Shown in pieces: positions 20,159 to 30,789 of a stretch of DNA of 60,000 nucleotides (its first letter is position 1; each line of letters begins with the position of its first letter). Under the pieces are notes generated by a model that had not been told where the DNA came from, ran no database searches, and saw only the letters and a program-made list of their open reading frames with translations. The stretch is taken from positions 66,501 to 126,500 of the forward strand of contig CM055098.1 in the NCBI GenBank assembly GCA_029204225.1, in the 5' to 3' direction. Origin of the DNA: Diphasiastrum complanatum (lineage: Eukaryota > Streptophyta > Lycopodiopsida > Lycopodiales > Lycopodiaceae). Both the position numbers and the translations under genes were made by a program.

Positions 20159-21534
20159 ATGGCAAAAAGACCTAGCGAACCACTAGTTGTGCCAGAGGGT
20201 ATGTCGCCACTACCGAAACTAAGGGACTCTATGCCGGTATTTGTAGGAGGCTCGCACGAGGAGGCCGAGAGGCATATTATCGCATTCTGGATGTCATGCT
20301 TAGCCAACAGGATTATGAATCCCATGTACAAAATAACCTTATTCACCCTAAATCTTACGAGAACTACACACCAATGTACTACAAGTTACAAGGCCACTCT
20401 ATAAGAACCATTGAAGAGTTTCATGCTCAGTCTTATTCGAGTTTGTGCCAAAGAAGTCGAGAGAGTCGATCTTTCACACTACTACAATACTCATGTTCTG
20501 CCACGCCCATTGCCCCACACGTTAAATCTGAGATTTTTAGCTTCGTGTGGCAAACTCGTGGCAACCATCATGTGGCTCTTCCACACACAACCATTTTTAG
20601 GCAGCGAAGCCTTTCCAATACGTCAGACTAGGGACTCCAATTCTTGTGCTCCCATACATAACAAAGTAAGTAAATTTTCATCAGATTTTATTAAGTTGAA
20701 TTTTTTATATTAATTTTGATTTCACATTCATTCTCATAAATTTATTGTTTTCTGATTGCAGTGATCATTGGAGCTTATATGTGTTGTCCTTATATGTCAA
20801 TGATGTGGGTGTGTGTAATCCAGTTTGTTCTATTATACACACACACAAAATTGCCAGGAGCCATATCTAGAAAATGCTGGAACTCTTTCCAGTACTACAT
20901 GCAATAGCATATACGAAGCTGAAATGGTTGATGCAGAGGTAAAAAAATTTCAATATCGATTCGACGAGCCCTTGTAGTTATTGCTTGGTTTCTTTTCATA
21001 TCGTGCGCGCTGATCCGTTATTCAAATAATATTCTTTGGATATTGGTTTGACGCGCACTTGTTTTTGTTGTAGATTTTATTATAACCTCTTGTGCGTTGA
21101 TCCGATATTACATAGTGTTATTATTTGGTTTCTAACTTTCGTTTATATTGGATACTACAGTCCTCCCAACAGGTTGATTCTGTCAGCTGTGGTTGGTATA
21201 GAGTATGCAATGCCAAATACTTTTTCAATTGGCTTGCACTACAATATGGACTTCCCAATCTGAAAGAGGTAATTTTCGTTTAATAACATTTGATTGTGTT
21301 TTTTTTTTTTCATAATCACATTCCGAATAACTAATCTTTGATTAATAACATTTAACTGTGTTTTTGTTTTTTTTCAGTTTAAATGCCCGAAGGTCTCCTC
21401 AGTGGAAATAGTGCACTTCAAATAGGAGACCATAAAGCTTCTGATCGAAAATTCATATCCAGTTGCAGTGGCAGAGTGTTCTCCACCCAAGCTACTTCCA
21501 GCTGGAGAAATTGATGTAGAGATCATAGAAAGTT
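20159..21534 (+). pseudogene. Ulp1/C48-type cysteine protease gene, intron-containing, decayed
   Basis: Ulp1-like (C48) proteases cut SUMO or similar modifiers and are often carried by plant DNA transposons. The catalytic blocks are visible. An exon ends APIHNK at a GTAAGT donor (20668). After a TTGCAG acceptor the next exon gives DHWSLYVLSLY with the catalytic His (20763-). A later exon, 21161-21268, between a CTACAG acceptor and a GTAATT donor, gives QQVDSVSCGWYRVCNAKYF with the catalytic Gln and Cys at the family spacing. The last exon, 21378-21534 after TTTTTCAG, reads FKCPKVSSVEIVHF to EIDVEIIES then TGA. Decay: at least two frameshifts before 20668, one in a CA run near 20850, and a TAG near 21423. 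The ATG at 20159 is tentative. The splice phase between the first two listed exons is not consistent, another sign of decay. Confidence 0.58.
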
Positions 21535-21750
21535 GATACTGATAAAAAGCTGGTCTTCCTTGATGTGGATGAGACACATGTACAGAAAATTTTTATTATA
21601 ATATATTTTTAGTTTTCAATGGTTGTTCTTACATGTTTGTTTTTCTATTATTAATTCAGGTTATTATTCATTCATCTTCAATTTCTATGGTCTTCCTACA
21701 TGTTTATTTGTCATAGCCTTGGTCTGCCTTGCCTTTACCATGGTTTTTTT

Positions 21751-21872
21751 TGGATAAGTTCAGAAAGATGATATGATCGAACCTTTGCCACAACCAATCC
21801 AAACATGCGACATAAGTTCACTTAGATTTGTTGCGACAAAGCTTTGATCATATCATCTTCTGAACATATCCA
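21751..21872. repeat. hairpin-forming inverted repeat, MITE-like
   Basis: The left arm from 21751 (TGGATAAGTTCAG, AAGATGATATGATC, CTTTG) pairs with the reverse complement of the right arm ending at 21872 with few mismatches over about 48 bp. The loop is about 25 bp. It lies just downstream of the C48 relic. It could be a small MITE or a hairpin small-RNA precursor. Confidence 0.7.
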
Positions 21873-21964
21873 AATATGCCAAGACAAGAACAATACCTAC
21901 CAAGGCAATGAAGACCAAAAATACAACTGATATATCCGAGACTTCAACAAGGGCAAGTGTCAAT

Positions 21965-22125
21965 TCGATATCTGATTGTAGTGGTCATTGGAGTTCAAGT
22001 GACCGAAGATCTGTCCAATGGAGATAATGCATTTCCTGCAAGAGACAATGAATCTTGTTATCGAAAACTCATATTATCCAGTTGCAATTACATTGTGTTC
22101 TGCACCATGGAAATGGAGATCATAG
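21965..22125 (+). repeat. diverged second copy of the last C48 exon
   Basis: This block resembles 21378-21530. It carries CGAAGATCTGTCC versus CGAAGGTCTCCTC, ATCGAAAACTCATATTATCC versus ATCGAAAATTCATATCC, and GAGATCATAGAAA in both. It reads PKICPMEIMHFLQETMNLV, parallel to PKVSSVEIVHF in the first copy. Its left part (GTAGTGGTCATTGGAG) resembles the start of the His exon at 20757, as if the first bases of that exon had been joined directly to the last exon. Confidence 0.55.
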
Positions 22126-22384
22126 AAATGAAAGAGCCTCATAGAAAAAGTGGTTCATATATTTTAAACAATGATGTATACAAAAAATTGTATTACATAA
22201 TACAAACTTCCATTGTTCATGATCTATGGATCTTCAATTTCGATGGATGTTCCAATGTCTTTGCATTTTATATGATCTTCCTGCCTTACTCTTACTTGCA
22301 CAAGAGAAATTGTTTTAGTTAACATATTTTTTAAAACTGATTCACTTAGAAATAGAAAAAAAAAATTCATATAGCATAACGTAC

Positions 22385-23261
22385 CTTTACACCATTCAAT
22401 CGAAACTTCTATAATACAATAACAAAGTGAGCATTTGTTTTTCGATGTGATATCTAATGTCATTGATGAGTAAGATACTCTGCACTCAACTTGCTGATTT
22501 TGTTTCGTATCCCAACCATCATCCAACAACTCGACGATTATTTCAGCACTCAAGTCCTTACAATAAACATTGTTTTCGTTCTCCGAACATTGCATTTGAA
22601 AAAAAAAATGAACAAAAATAGTAAAAGGTAGATACCAACTTAATCTATAATTGTTTGATCCAATGCTACATTTTATTATACTCTAAATATCAATATATAG
22701 CCTAGATAAAAAAAAAAAAACTTTTTGAAATTGCTGCATCAGGAGAAATCCATTGCTCACTCAAAAAATCTGGTAGAGGATATGGCTCTAATCTACCAAC
22801 TAAACCATTTTTATCAGGAAAATAGGTGTGATCATAAAAGAAAACTATTGACTCTAAAAGTGATTTTGGAAAACAACCTTTATATTGTAAAATACCGATA
22901 TCTGAATGTATGACATCGATTATTCCTACAATCGATTGAACTATTTGCCATTCAACGAAATTTGATGGATACAAATATGCAAAACCAACAAAAACATCAC
23001 AAGAAAAATATACTATAAAGAAAATGCTAACTCTAAGGAAATTAAATCTGAAAACTTACAATTGCATTTTCTTCTATCATTTGGATTCAAATCATGAATG
23101 TTGAGCTCATTGTGAAGATAAGCATGCTGAACTAAATCTTTTGTGATAGATTGACCGGCATGTGATACTTTGAAATCCATTATCTTGCCTTTCCAAGAGC
23201 TTCTATATATGTTATCTGATCTTTTTCTTTTCTGGAATGAGCCTTTTGCAGAGGGAGACAT
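22385..23261 (-). pseudogene. unrecognised gene, three exon-like segments
   Basis: I do not recognise this protein. On the minus strand an ATG at 23261 opens KGSFQKRKRSDNIYRSSWKG to HDLNPNDRRKCN, ending at a GTAAGT donor (23060). A second open segment reads GFAYLYPSNFVEWQIVQSIV to LSEQWISPDAAISK (about 23012-22731). A third reads NENNVYCKDLSAEIIVELLD to EVSIEWCK and ends at a GGTACG donor (22385). The gap between the first two is only about 47 bp, short for a plant intron, so frameshift decay is an alternative. The protein-like composition, splice-like borders and neighbouring C48 relic suggest a second gene of the same mobile element, but this is inference. Confidence 0.35.
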
Positions 23262-23264
23262 CAA

Positions 23265-24810
23265 GATGCATTGATATTTTCGATATATTCTTGATATCCA
23301 TTGATCTTCTACATTTTTTTCATTTCAAATATTGATTGCATCAATGGTTCCTCTTGGTCTCCAATTATCTATAGCCATTAGTCGAAAATACGTGTACGCA
23401 AGTTGAGAATGGAGAGGATGAAGAGATTGAGAGGTAAACCTAAGAATGACAATCCAAAATAAGAGATAAAATGAAGAGAATGTGAAGTATACCTATGAAT
23501 GACAAGAAGTTCCTAAACTACAAGGATTATTTAATTACAGTTTACGACTATTGATGTCAAAACAACCTCGAGTGTACAATGACGGGCAGCATAAGAGTAT
23601 TCGGGTAGTAACTGTGGTCCAATCACAATTGTTTGTTCTACCCGGCGGGATATTTGAAAATCACAAAAATTTGGCCGAAAAATTTAAATACAATTTCCGT
23701 CCTCAACCATTGTTACAGTTTGTCATAGATGGACACCATTCATTGGGACACATAAGCGTTGAAAGCGTGCGAAGAAAACGACATCTTGACAAAGGGCCCA
23801 TTTTGAGTTCTAATATCCCCTAATGTACATTTGGGTTGTTTAATCATTAACATTCATGTGCCCAACCAAATGACTTGAGCTTTTCCACCTCAATAAATAT
23901 GATCCCTTATTCCTTCATGCCTTCAAGACTTTTATCGAGCATATTTTATCTTTATGAGTTTTTTGTTATGCCCTTTTATATTGGTCCTTGTTCATGTCCT
24001 TATTTAGACATATTTTGTCTCCTTTTAGCACCGATCCTTTTTTCAAGGATATTACTGGGCAATTTTTTTCTCGAACTTGATAATGATGTGTTGTGTGCAT
24101 TCCAATTTCATTGCCCACTCAGAAGGCTTTCGTTATGAGAGGTTGAGGTTGTCTCTGAAAAGCTTAGTGACAATCATTAACATGTTTTTACTTTCAACTT
24201 TTTCCAACCCGACTATTTGTATGTTGGTTTCTCTCTTATTTCACTCTTTTTCATCGATAGGGGTGTTCACTTGTTTACATAGCTACAAAATTTGAAAATC
24301 TTGGGGGTCCTCTCCCCTACTATACTCTTCTACCACATCGGTCTTGAAAGCCCCTCCCCCCCTTTCCAGTTTCATAATGTCTGTTTCTTCCTACAGTTTT
24401 TGGTTCTCTTTTTAGAGTTTTTTGCTTTCTTTCATTTGAACTGTAAGGTTTTCCCAAATGCTAGCAACCTCATCAATCAACCTCATAATTGCCTTTGATA
24501 GCTTGGTTAGTTGTTCAAATAGTTTGTCCACGCAATATGCTTGTTGCTTAGGCTCGGAGAACCAGGCTTTACCTTTTTTTTTAGGGGCATTGTTCATGTA
24601 GATACGTACACCTAATAGTTTATTGGCAAACTATGTTACATAGTGCACTTGCAAATTATGAGACTAGCTAGTTCACAAGAGCACGACTGTCACTCACGAG
24701 CTCTGAAGAATGGGTTTCAATGTTCATGTATTGGATTATTCTCCTTCTTATTAATCGACTAATCGGTTTTAATCTTCATCCATTGTTTATCCAGTTCTAC
24801 GGATTTTCCC
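23265..24810. other. AT-rich stretch; two short unassigned open segments
   Basis: Two short open stretches may be gene scraps: 23551-23823 plus strand (90 codons, with FVIDGHHSLGHISVESVRRK) and 24412-24597 minus strand (61 codons, Lys-rich, with LFEQLTKLSKAIMRLIDEVA, helix-prone). Neither has a domain I can name. The remainder shows nothing. Confidence 0.3.
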
Positions 24811-24814
24811 GTGT

Positions 24815-25005
24815 CTTTACACAGTCTGCAGAATTACAAGTGTTTTTACACAATCTGCAGAAATACACGGAGTTTGACAACAATATCGCATTTTTCGCAT
24901 GTCAAAAATTTAGTGTAAATATGCAATGTCGTCTTTTTTGCATTTTTTGCCTGTTAGGATTCACGAGTAAATATGCAGAGTCGCATTTTTCGCATTTTAC
25001 AAAGT
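24815..25005 (+). repeat. cluster of short diverged direct repeats
   Basis: Two roughly 27-bp units (TTTACACAGTCTGCAGAATT and TTTACACAATCTGCAGAAAT) at 24815-24870 are followed by several CGCATTTTTCGCAT words and two GTAAATATGCA words up to 25005. No coding meaning is apparent. Confidence 0.5.
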
Positions 25006-25549
25006 GCCTCATATGTTAAGGATGTTGCGTATGGATTTTATTTCGCGAACAAATTGTTTTTGTTCAGTTTTCTTATGTGAAAGCTTGCAGGATCCTAGAC
25101 ACGTGACTATAGATCACAGAACAAAAATCATTCTAGCAATTAAAATGACGAAAAATTAAATAGATGGACAAGAGATTGAGCAACGGTATTATCAGTTTTT
25201 GTTTTTAGAGTGAGAGGATCAGTGTCTCGCTCGTTGCGGCCTGACACTCAGCTCTTTCGCTGTGTTCTGCTCGTTGGCAGACTTTCATGCACAACTACTT
25301 TTGTTTCTCTATTTTTTTCTATTCTTTTCTTTTTCTGCTCTATTCTCTCATGCTATTGTGTTGATCCAAAATTGCATTTATATCTCCATTGTGTGGAGTT
25401 TACAAAATAGCTAAATAGAGAATTACAAAAGTAGTTAACACTAATCAAATAGTTATTTACTCTCTATTGCTGCTAGCTATTTCAACTGAGCGTGAAGTTC
25501 AAGATACCATGCTTATTGAGCTGCCAGCTGCCAGCGCAAAAGATTTTCC

Positions 25550-25583
25550 TTCGTTTTCTTTTCGTTTCGTTTCGTGTCGTGTC
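25550..25583 (+). repeat. TTCGTTTCGT simple repeat
   Basis: A short run built on TTTCGTTTCG precedes the copia family C internal region. The reverse-complement motif CGAAACGAAAC dominates a repeat at 42878-43175. Confidence 0.5.
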
Positions 25584-25604
25584 TTTTGGTCCTAGGATGG
25601 TGGG

Positions 25605-26408
25605 TGTGCAATCAAAGGGATTGACACAATTCCTATTTCTCTTTTTACAAATAGGAATGTTCATTTGGAGGATGTCTTGTTTATTCCATCTATTACCAAT
25701 AATTTGCTTAGCGTGAGTCAATTGCTAAGTAAAGGCCTCAAAGTTGAGTTTGATGGAGATGCTTGTATGATAAAAAGGAAGGATATCTTGATTGCAAGAG
25801 GTAAAAGGCAAGGGAAGTTGTTCAAACTAGATGCTTGTGTTATTGCTAACAAGTTGGATATGTTGCAAGAGAACAAATACCTATTCAAGAGGTTTGGCAT
25901 AGAAGGATGGGACACCTCAACTTCAAGTCATTGGAGGCAATGGCAAGAAAGCAAGTTGTGATAGGTCCTCCAAGTTCCTTAAAGAATATCAATCATGTTT
26001 GTGAGTCTTGTGCTTTGTCAAAGTCACATAGATAACCTTATGCTAGATCTACATCTAGATCTACAAAGCCTTATCAAATTGTACATTCGGATATTCATGG
26101 AATTACTACAATTAGCAATAGTGGAGCTAAGATGTATGTAACTTTCATTGATGATTTGAGTAGATTTTGTTGGATCTATCTACGAAAGAGCAAAGATGAA
26201 GTGTATGATGTCTTTGTCAAGTTCAAGAATGCAAGGGAGAACCAATTTTCCACAAGTATCAATTGCTTAAGGAGTGACAATGGTGGTGAGTACATATCTA
26301 CCAAGTTCAAGGCCTTTTGTGATGAGCATGGGAATATACAACACCAAGGACCCCACAAAAAAATGAAGTGGCTGAAAGGACGTTTTGTAAAAGTTGCAAA
26401 GCCATGAG
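25605..26408 (+). pseudogene. copia family C: protease end, GAG-pre-integrase and integrase
   Basis: The plus strand encodes VHLEDVLFIPSITNNLLSV and LLSKGLKVEFDGDACMIKR (region after the protease). The pre-integrase zinc module follows (RMGHLNFKSLEAM, CESCALSKSH), then the integrase core: IVHSDIHGI and MYVTFIDDLSRFCWIYL, RSDNGGEYISTKF. Stops and shifts occur near 25915 and 26030. The sequence is cut at 26408, right before another element's LTR, so the integrase Glu and the whole RT are absent here. The element's RNase H end and LTR resume after 27400. Confidence 0.85.
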
Positions 26409-26411
26409 GTT

Positions 26412-26675
26412 TGTTAGAAATCAATGATAAACTTCATTGTTACACTTCTTGGTTACTGCTTACGATGTACTTTATTACTAGTTGTAACTAGCCATTGGCT
26501 AATCTACTAGTCTACTCCTAGGTTCTCCCTCTCTATCAGGGCTCAAGATTTATGTGTACATTTTACATTCAATATGTGGCAGTGTGATAGAGTGATATTG
26601 CGTGTTCTTCTTCTGTCTCCCTACTTGGTGATTGTTTATGGTGAATGCTTGATGTTGCATTTTTAATTGTTGACA
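26412..26675 (+). repeat. 5' LTR of a small element nested in copia family C
   Basis: A 264-bp LTR begins TGTTAGAAATC and ends TTGACA, followed at once by a primer-binding site. This order (LTR then PBS) marks it as a 5' LTR on the plus strand, inserted into the family C integrase. No coding region or 3' LTR of this element is recognised, so it may be a non-autonomous or deleted copy. Confidence 0.75.
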
Positions 26676-26690
26676 TGGTATCAGTGCGGC
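26676..26690 (+). promoter_or_regulatory. tRNA-iMet-type primer-binding site
   Basis: TGGTATCAGTGCGGC directly follows the LTR. Its start, TGGTATCAG, is the plant initiator-methionine tRNA complement used to prime minus-strand cDNA in most plant copia elements. Confidence 0.8.
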
Positions 26691-26861
26691 AATAGTCCTG
26701 CGTGCCTGATCAGTGGATACAGCTTGTCACAGGCTCCGCAACGAAGTGAGAAAGTCCTTCAAGGGAGGTGAAAGCTTGGAGAGATAAAAACGGCTGGAAA
26801 AAGTCCTTCTTTGGTGTATTTTGCAGGTTTGGAGCTCATAATCATTAGTGGGGAATGAAGA

Positions 26862-27063
26862 CACAGTCTCGAAGGCATCAGAAAGGCCAGGGCAGCATCA
26901 AACAAGTTGAAAATCTGTTGAGTGGGGAGATTTTTACAATACTTCCTAGTTGTTGTAAAAAGCACAGTTTCGGAGGCATCCAAAAGGCCAGGGCAGCATC
27001 AAATAGATTGAAAATCTGTTGAGTGGGGGAGATTCTTACAATACTTCCTAGTTGTTGTGGAAA
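26862..27063 (+). repeat. two-unit tandem duplication, 101 bp each
   Basis: Units 26862-26962 and 26963-27063 share CAGGGCAGCATCAAA and GAAAATCTGTTGAGTGGGG and differ at about a dozen positions. They lie in the untranslated part of the nested element. Confidence 0.85.
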
Positions 27064-27289
27064 GTGCTATTTGTGTGAGAGGTTTGCCAAGAAATCTCAC
27101 CACAAATCACACTAGATAGTATCTAGTACTGTCATTCAGAGTAGAGAATCTAGAATATTCCCTTTGAAAGTTCTTATATTCTCTCTTTTTCCGTACCAAT
27201 ATCGAATCCAAGCGTGCTAGCTAAAGAGACACTTGAGCAGTCGTACATCCGCGCATGGTGGAATCATCTCATTTACATTCTATTTGATT

Positions 27290-27671
27290 CTTCATGTCCT
27301 AGTCACATTTTGACATGTAAAGTTGATGTAAGAAATAGTGAAGCATCCCAAGTGGACACTATTCTCTATATCAATTATGGTTGTTTCTATTTAAGGCATT
27401 ACATGATCATTGAAAGGAGATTTTTTCTTAGGAAGAAGATCATTCTTATGATGGATCAAAGTTCTATGGTCAAAAACTATGCTAAGAGCAAGCATATTGA
27501 GACACAATATCATTTTGTGAGGTAACAAGTCATTGCAAAGGAGGTGGAGCTTCAACATGTGTCTTCAAGGGAATGTGTAGCTGATATCTTCACCAAAGCA
27601 TTGGGAAAAGACTTGTTCATGAAGCATAGGACTTCACTTGGAGTGTTATCAAAGTCTATGGTAAAACTAGT
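27290..27671 (+). pseudogene. copia family C: RNase H end
   Basis: The plus strand ends a copia pol with SKHIETQYHFVR, a stop, then VELQHVSSRECVADIFTKAL and LFMKHRTSLGV. A TAA interrupts the frame at about 27524. It is followed by a polypurine tract and LTR, so it is the 3' end of the element whose integrase is at 25605-26408; the RT between them is lost or replaced by the nested insertion. Confidence 0.82.
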
Positions 27672-27682
27672 TAAAGAGGGAG
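27672..27682 (+). promoter_or_regulatory. polypurine tract of copia family C
   Basis: TAAAGAGGGAG precedes the LTR start TGTGAAAGATT directly. Confidence 0.75.
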
Positions 27683-28331
27683 TGTGAAAGATTCAACTAG
27701 TTTCATCACGTTTTGCTATATTTTCATATTTGGCATATTGAGGCCAAAACTTGTTTTAGACTTAGAGGTTGACTTTTCAAAGTTCATTAGTCTAAATTTT
27801 ATTTGAATAAACACTTTTTGAAAGTGTGGGAAAGTTAGAATGTGAGTTTGAGTAGATTCAAATTTGAATAGTTGGGTACATTGAATCTAGACCCAAAATT
27901 AGTAGGGTTAGCATTTTGGTGGGAAAGCCAAGTGGCCAAATAGGATTTGGACTTACTATAAAAGGATGTAACTCGTGGAGAGAGCTATCTTCTCTCTTCT
28001 CTATCTCATTTCATGCTTATACATGGTTCTCTTGGGTTCTACTATCCATTGGTGCACTATCTTGGTGATTGCTTGCAATTCTAAGTGTAGAATGATCTAT
28101 ATTTGCTATTTTTGGATCCACACATGTGAAATATAGTAGCTTGATATTTTTGTATGGACAACAACAATACTTTTTCATTTCATTCAAGTTTGATCAAGTT
28201 CTATTGGTGTTTGCATCTCATTTTGTGTGTAGATGCTGATTTTTCTACATTGGTGAGATTGGTAGTGTATTTCTCTTTCTAACCAAAGATCATTCAAGAG
28301 ATTGGATCTTAAGGATGTGAAATCTTTCACA
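27683..28331 (+). repeat. 3' LTR of copia family C
   Basis: The 649-bp LTR has a perfect 11-bp inverted end pair, TGTGAAAGATT and AATCTTTCACA. It contains a TATAAAAGG-type promoter signal near 27956. It runs directly into the reversed family B LTR at 28332. Confidence 0.88.
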
Positions 28332-28620
28332 GTGGGGCGCCAGCCTACTTAAATAGATTATCTAATCAATGAGAAAAGCTAAGAGCCTAAAGTAAATAGC
28401 AAAAGAGCAAAACTAATTGCTATAATTACTACCTATATTGGGTAAAGTCCCAAGAAGAATTTCTAAGTACTAAATAGATCCTGATTTAGTTGTAGTGCAC
28501 CCACCTACATGCATAAGCCTTAAAAAATGAATTTACTATAAATATAATGGCCCCTAAAATAGCACGCAGGCATGGCCAAACTATCATTAAGGGGTATCAA
28601 ATAAACATTAATTCCTAACA
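28332..28620 (-). repeat. partial 3' LTR of copia family B copy 2
   Basis: This is the reverse complement of the first roughly 280 bp of the LTR at 13508-13920, with few differences. On the minus strand it begins TGTTAGGAATT at 28620. It is truncated at 28332 where the family C LTR ends, suggesting that family C inserted into it or that the two were joined later. Confidence 0.9.
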
Positions 28621-28630
28621 CTCCCCCTTA
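28621..28630 (-). promoter_or_regulatory. polypurine tract of copia family B copy 2
   Basis: Reverse complement of TAAGGGGGAG, adjacent to the LTR start, as in copy 1. Confidence 0.8.
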
Positions 28631-28655
28631 ATGTTTACTTTGTTATCTATTACTC

Positions 28656-28916
28656 CTAGAAGTTCTCTAAACTTCTGAAATTTTTCTTTGCCAAGTCCTT
28701 TTGTAAAGATATCCACAACTTGCTCTTCTGTAGGGCAATAGATAAGCTCCACTTATCACTTTGAATTTTCGCTTTGATAAAGTGTTGTTGTACTTCAATA
28801 TGCTTTGTCCTGCTGTGAAAAACTGGATTTTTTGCCAATTTAATACAACTTTGATTGTTGCACTGAAGTACTTTAGGTGAATCTTGTACCATATGCAGAT
28901 CATGTAGAAACTTGAA
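28656..28916 (-). pseudogene. copia family B copy 2: RNase H end
   Basis: On the minus strand: LHDLHMVQDSPKVLQCNNQS, LAKNPVFHSRTKHIEVQQHF and [13 protein letters not shown]. It matches 13205-13472 nearly base for base. The match stops at about 28917, so only the last part of pol remains with its LTR. Confidence 0.88.
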
Positions 28917-29023
28917 CTGCCATTTTTTTCTAAAGCCTTGAGAGACCTGGAACCAAAGATTAAATGTTTCACCAAAATATAGTGTGGAACCAAAATTGGA
29001 GGTTCTAGCCAAATGCCGAAACC

Positions 29024-29317
29024 GGCCAACACTAATCTAGACCCATATCAAAAGTGTCTTGGAACTCTCTCATAAAGGTAGCAATGACAATAATGACCTC
29101 GTGTGAGAAAGCAAGATACTGTAATCATTGAACAGAAAGATGTCAAGGTAGGGAGTCAAAAGTCAAAACTGGCCAATACTGATCTAGACCCATCTTAGAA
29201 GTGTCTTGGAACTCTCTCATAAAGGTAGCAATGACAATAATGACCTCTAGTGAGAAATCAAGAGACTGTAGGCATTGAGTGGGAAAATGTTGAGGTATGG
29301 AGTCAAAGGCCTTGTGA
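29024..29317 (+). repeat. two-unit tandem duplication, period 147 bp
   Basis: Units start at 29024 and 29171. Both contain GTGTCTTGGAACTCTCTCAT followed by AAAGGTAGCAATGACAATAA. Differences are scattered, so the duplication is not recent. It has no recognisable coding content. Confidence 0.85.
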
Positions 29318-29761
29318 AAATGAAGAAGTAATAAACCTTTTATTTTTCATATTTAGCCTCATTAATAAGGCATTTCAAGATGAAAAATATATCCAACATA
29401 GAGTGCCTTGGTTTGAAACATATGTGCCTCTGCATGCATCCCGTCGGAGTCATCCTAAAAGATAACCAATGAGTGAGAGAGAGAGACAAAGAGAGAGAGA
29501 GAGATAAGAGGAACGAGAAAAATAGAAAGAATAATAAGAAAAATAAGAAACAGAAAGATTTACTCACATATTTAAGACAAGTTAAACATTGCATAGTGAA
29601 AGACACTACAACGCACATAGGCTCCAAACCAAAAGACTATAATAGATTGTAGTAGTAGCAACAAATTGTAGTAGTAGTCTTGTAAACTTAGCACTTCACC
29701 AAATCATTACGAGGGCTAGAGGCTATACCTATCTCTCAAGAGGAAATTTACTAATGTAAAA

Positions 29762-29843
<82 letters not shown>

Positions 29844-30789
29844 AGAAGAAGAAGAAGAAGAAGAAGAAGAAGAAGAAGAAGAAGGCCCTCACTTTGGAGC
29901 CTTGCTACTGTCAACTTTCTTGCTCCTGTGCCCATCGACCTTTGGATCTTGATGTCACATCTTATTGAGAAAGAAATAGATGTCTGCAAATCGGTTGCTT
30001 TACATAAAAATCTCTCTCTTGAAACTTAAGTGGCCTTTGATACTGTTATTTGCATGAGCAAATTTGAACCTTCGAGTTGCCCTTCTGAGCAAACCTGGTC
30101 CAGAATCAGAGGACACTTTGAAACTGGCTTCAATAGAATGAACCTTCATCAATCCAGAATCTGGAACTGGAAATGACCTTTCTTCAAGTATTGATATGGT
30201 GACAAATGCAAAAACAATTCATCTATATCTAGTTTGACCACGCCATCTGGTTTATGATGAACAACTTAGGCAAGTTCTTCCCTGGTGCTTCCCTCCAAAA
30301 CCAAATGAATGGGTTTTTCATGTGGCAACATAAACCTGCTAGAGATGTGGTCAAAGGACACCTTACCTTTCTTTTCATTCGACAGTACATGATTGGTGCC
30401 TCCATTGAGCTTGCCAAAAATTATTCTGCCAAACTCTTAGCACACCTGGGAGATGCTGAAAACATACGTGAGATAGAATGCCTTATGAAATGACCAAGCT
30501 TCTTTGCACTCCAAGATAAATACTTTCAAAACACAAGCAAAAGAATGGGCACTTTCAATCTCAACAATCCAAACTTAGTCATATCAAGGTCAAGGATAGG
30601 AAAAAAAAGATGGTTTACAGAAATGGAAGGACAAAGTAGCAATACAAAGAGTGACCTACCTATCAAAAAAGACTGAATTCTTACCGGGACTAATCAATGT
30701 GCAGGTTGGAGAAAGGACAGAAAGAAGAGAAGTCACTATCTTGACGACAAGACATCTTCAGTTGACTACTAGCAGTGATTCAAGAGCTC
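29318..30789. other. no recognisable gene; GA/GAA microsatellite
   Basis: A (GA) run of about 74 bp followed by a (GAA) run occupies about 29767-29884. Elsewhere, a 79-codon stretch at 30254-30493 and short open pieces near 30651 show no known domain; they may be the N-terminal region of the Penelope-like element that follows. Confidence 0.4.

Noticed and set aside
20036-20404. Gag-like reading (VFVGGSHEEAERHIIAFW) at the start of the C48 relic
   Set aside because: It slightly resembles a gypsy Gag start, but the following exons fit a C48 protease better and no Gag knuckle or protease follows.
29729-29989. Leu/Ser-rich 86-codon frame
   Set aside because: Created by the GA/GAA microsatellite.
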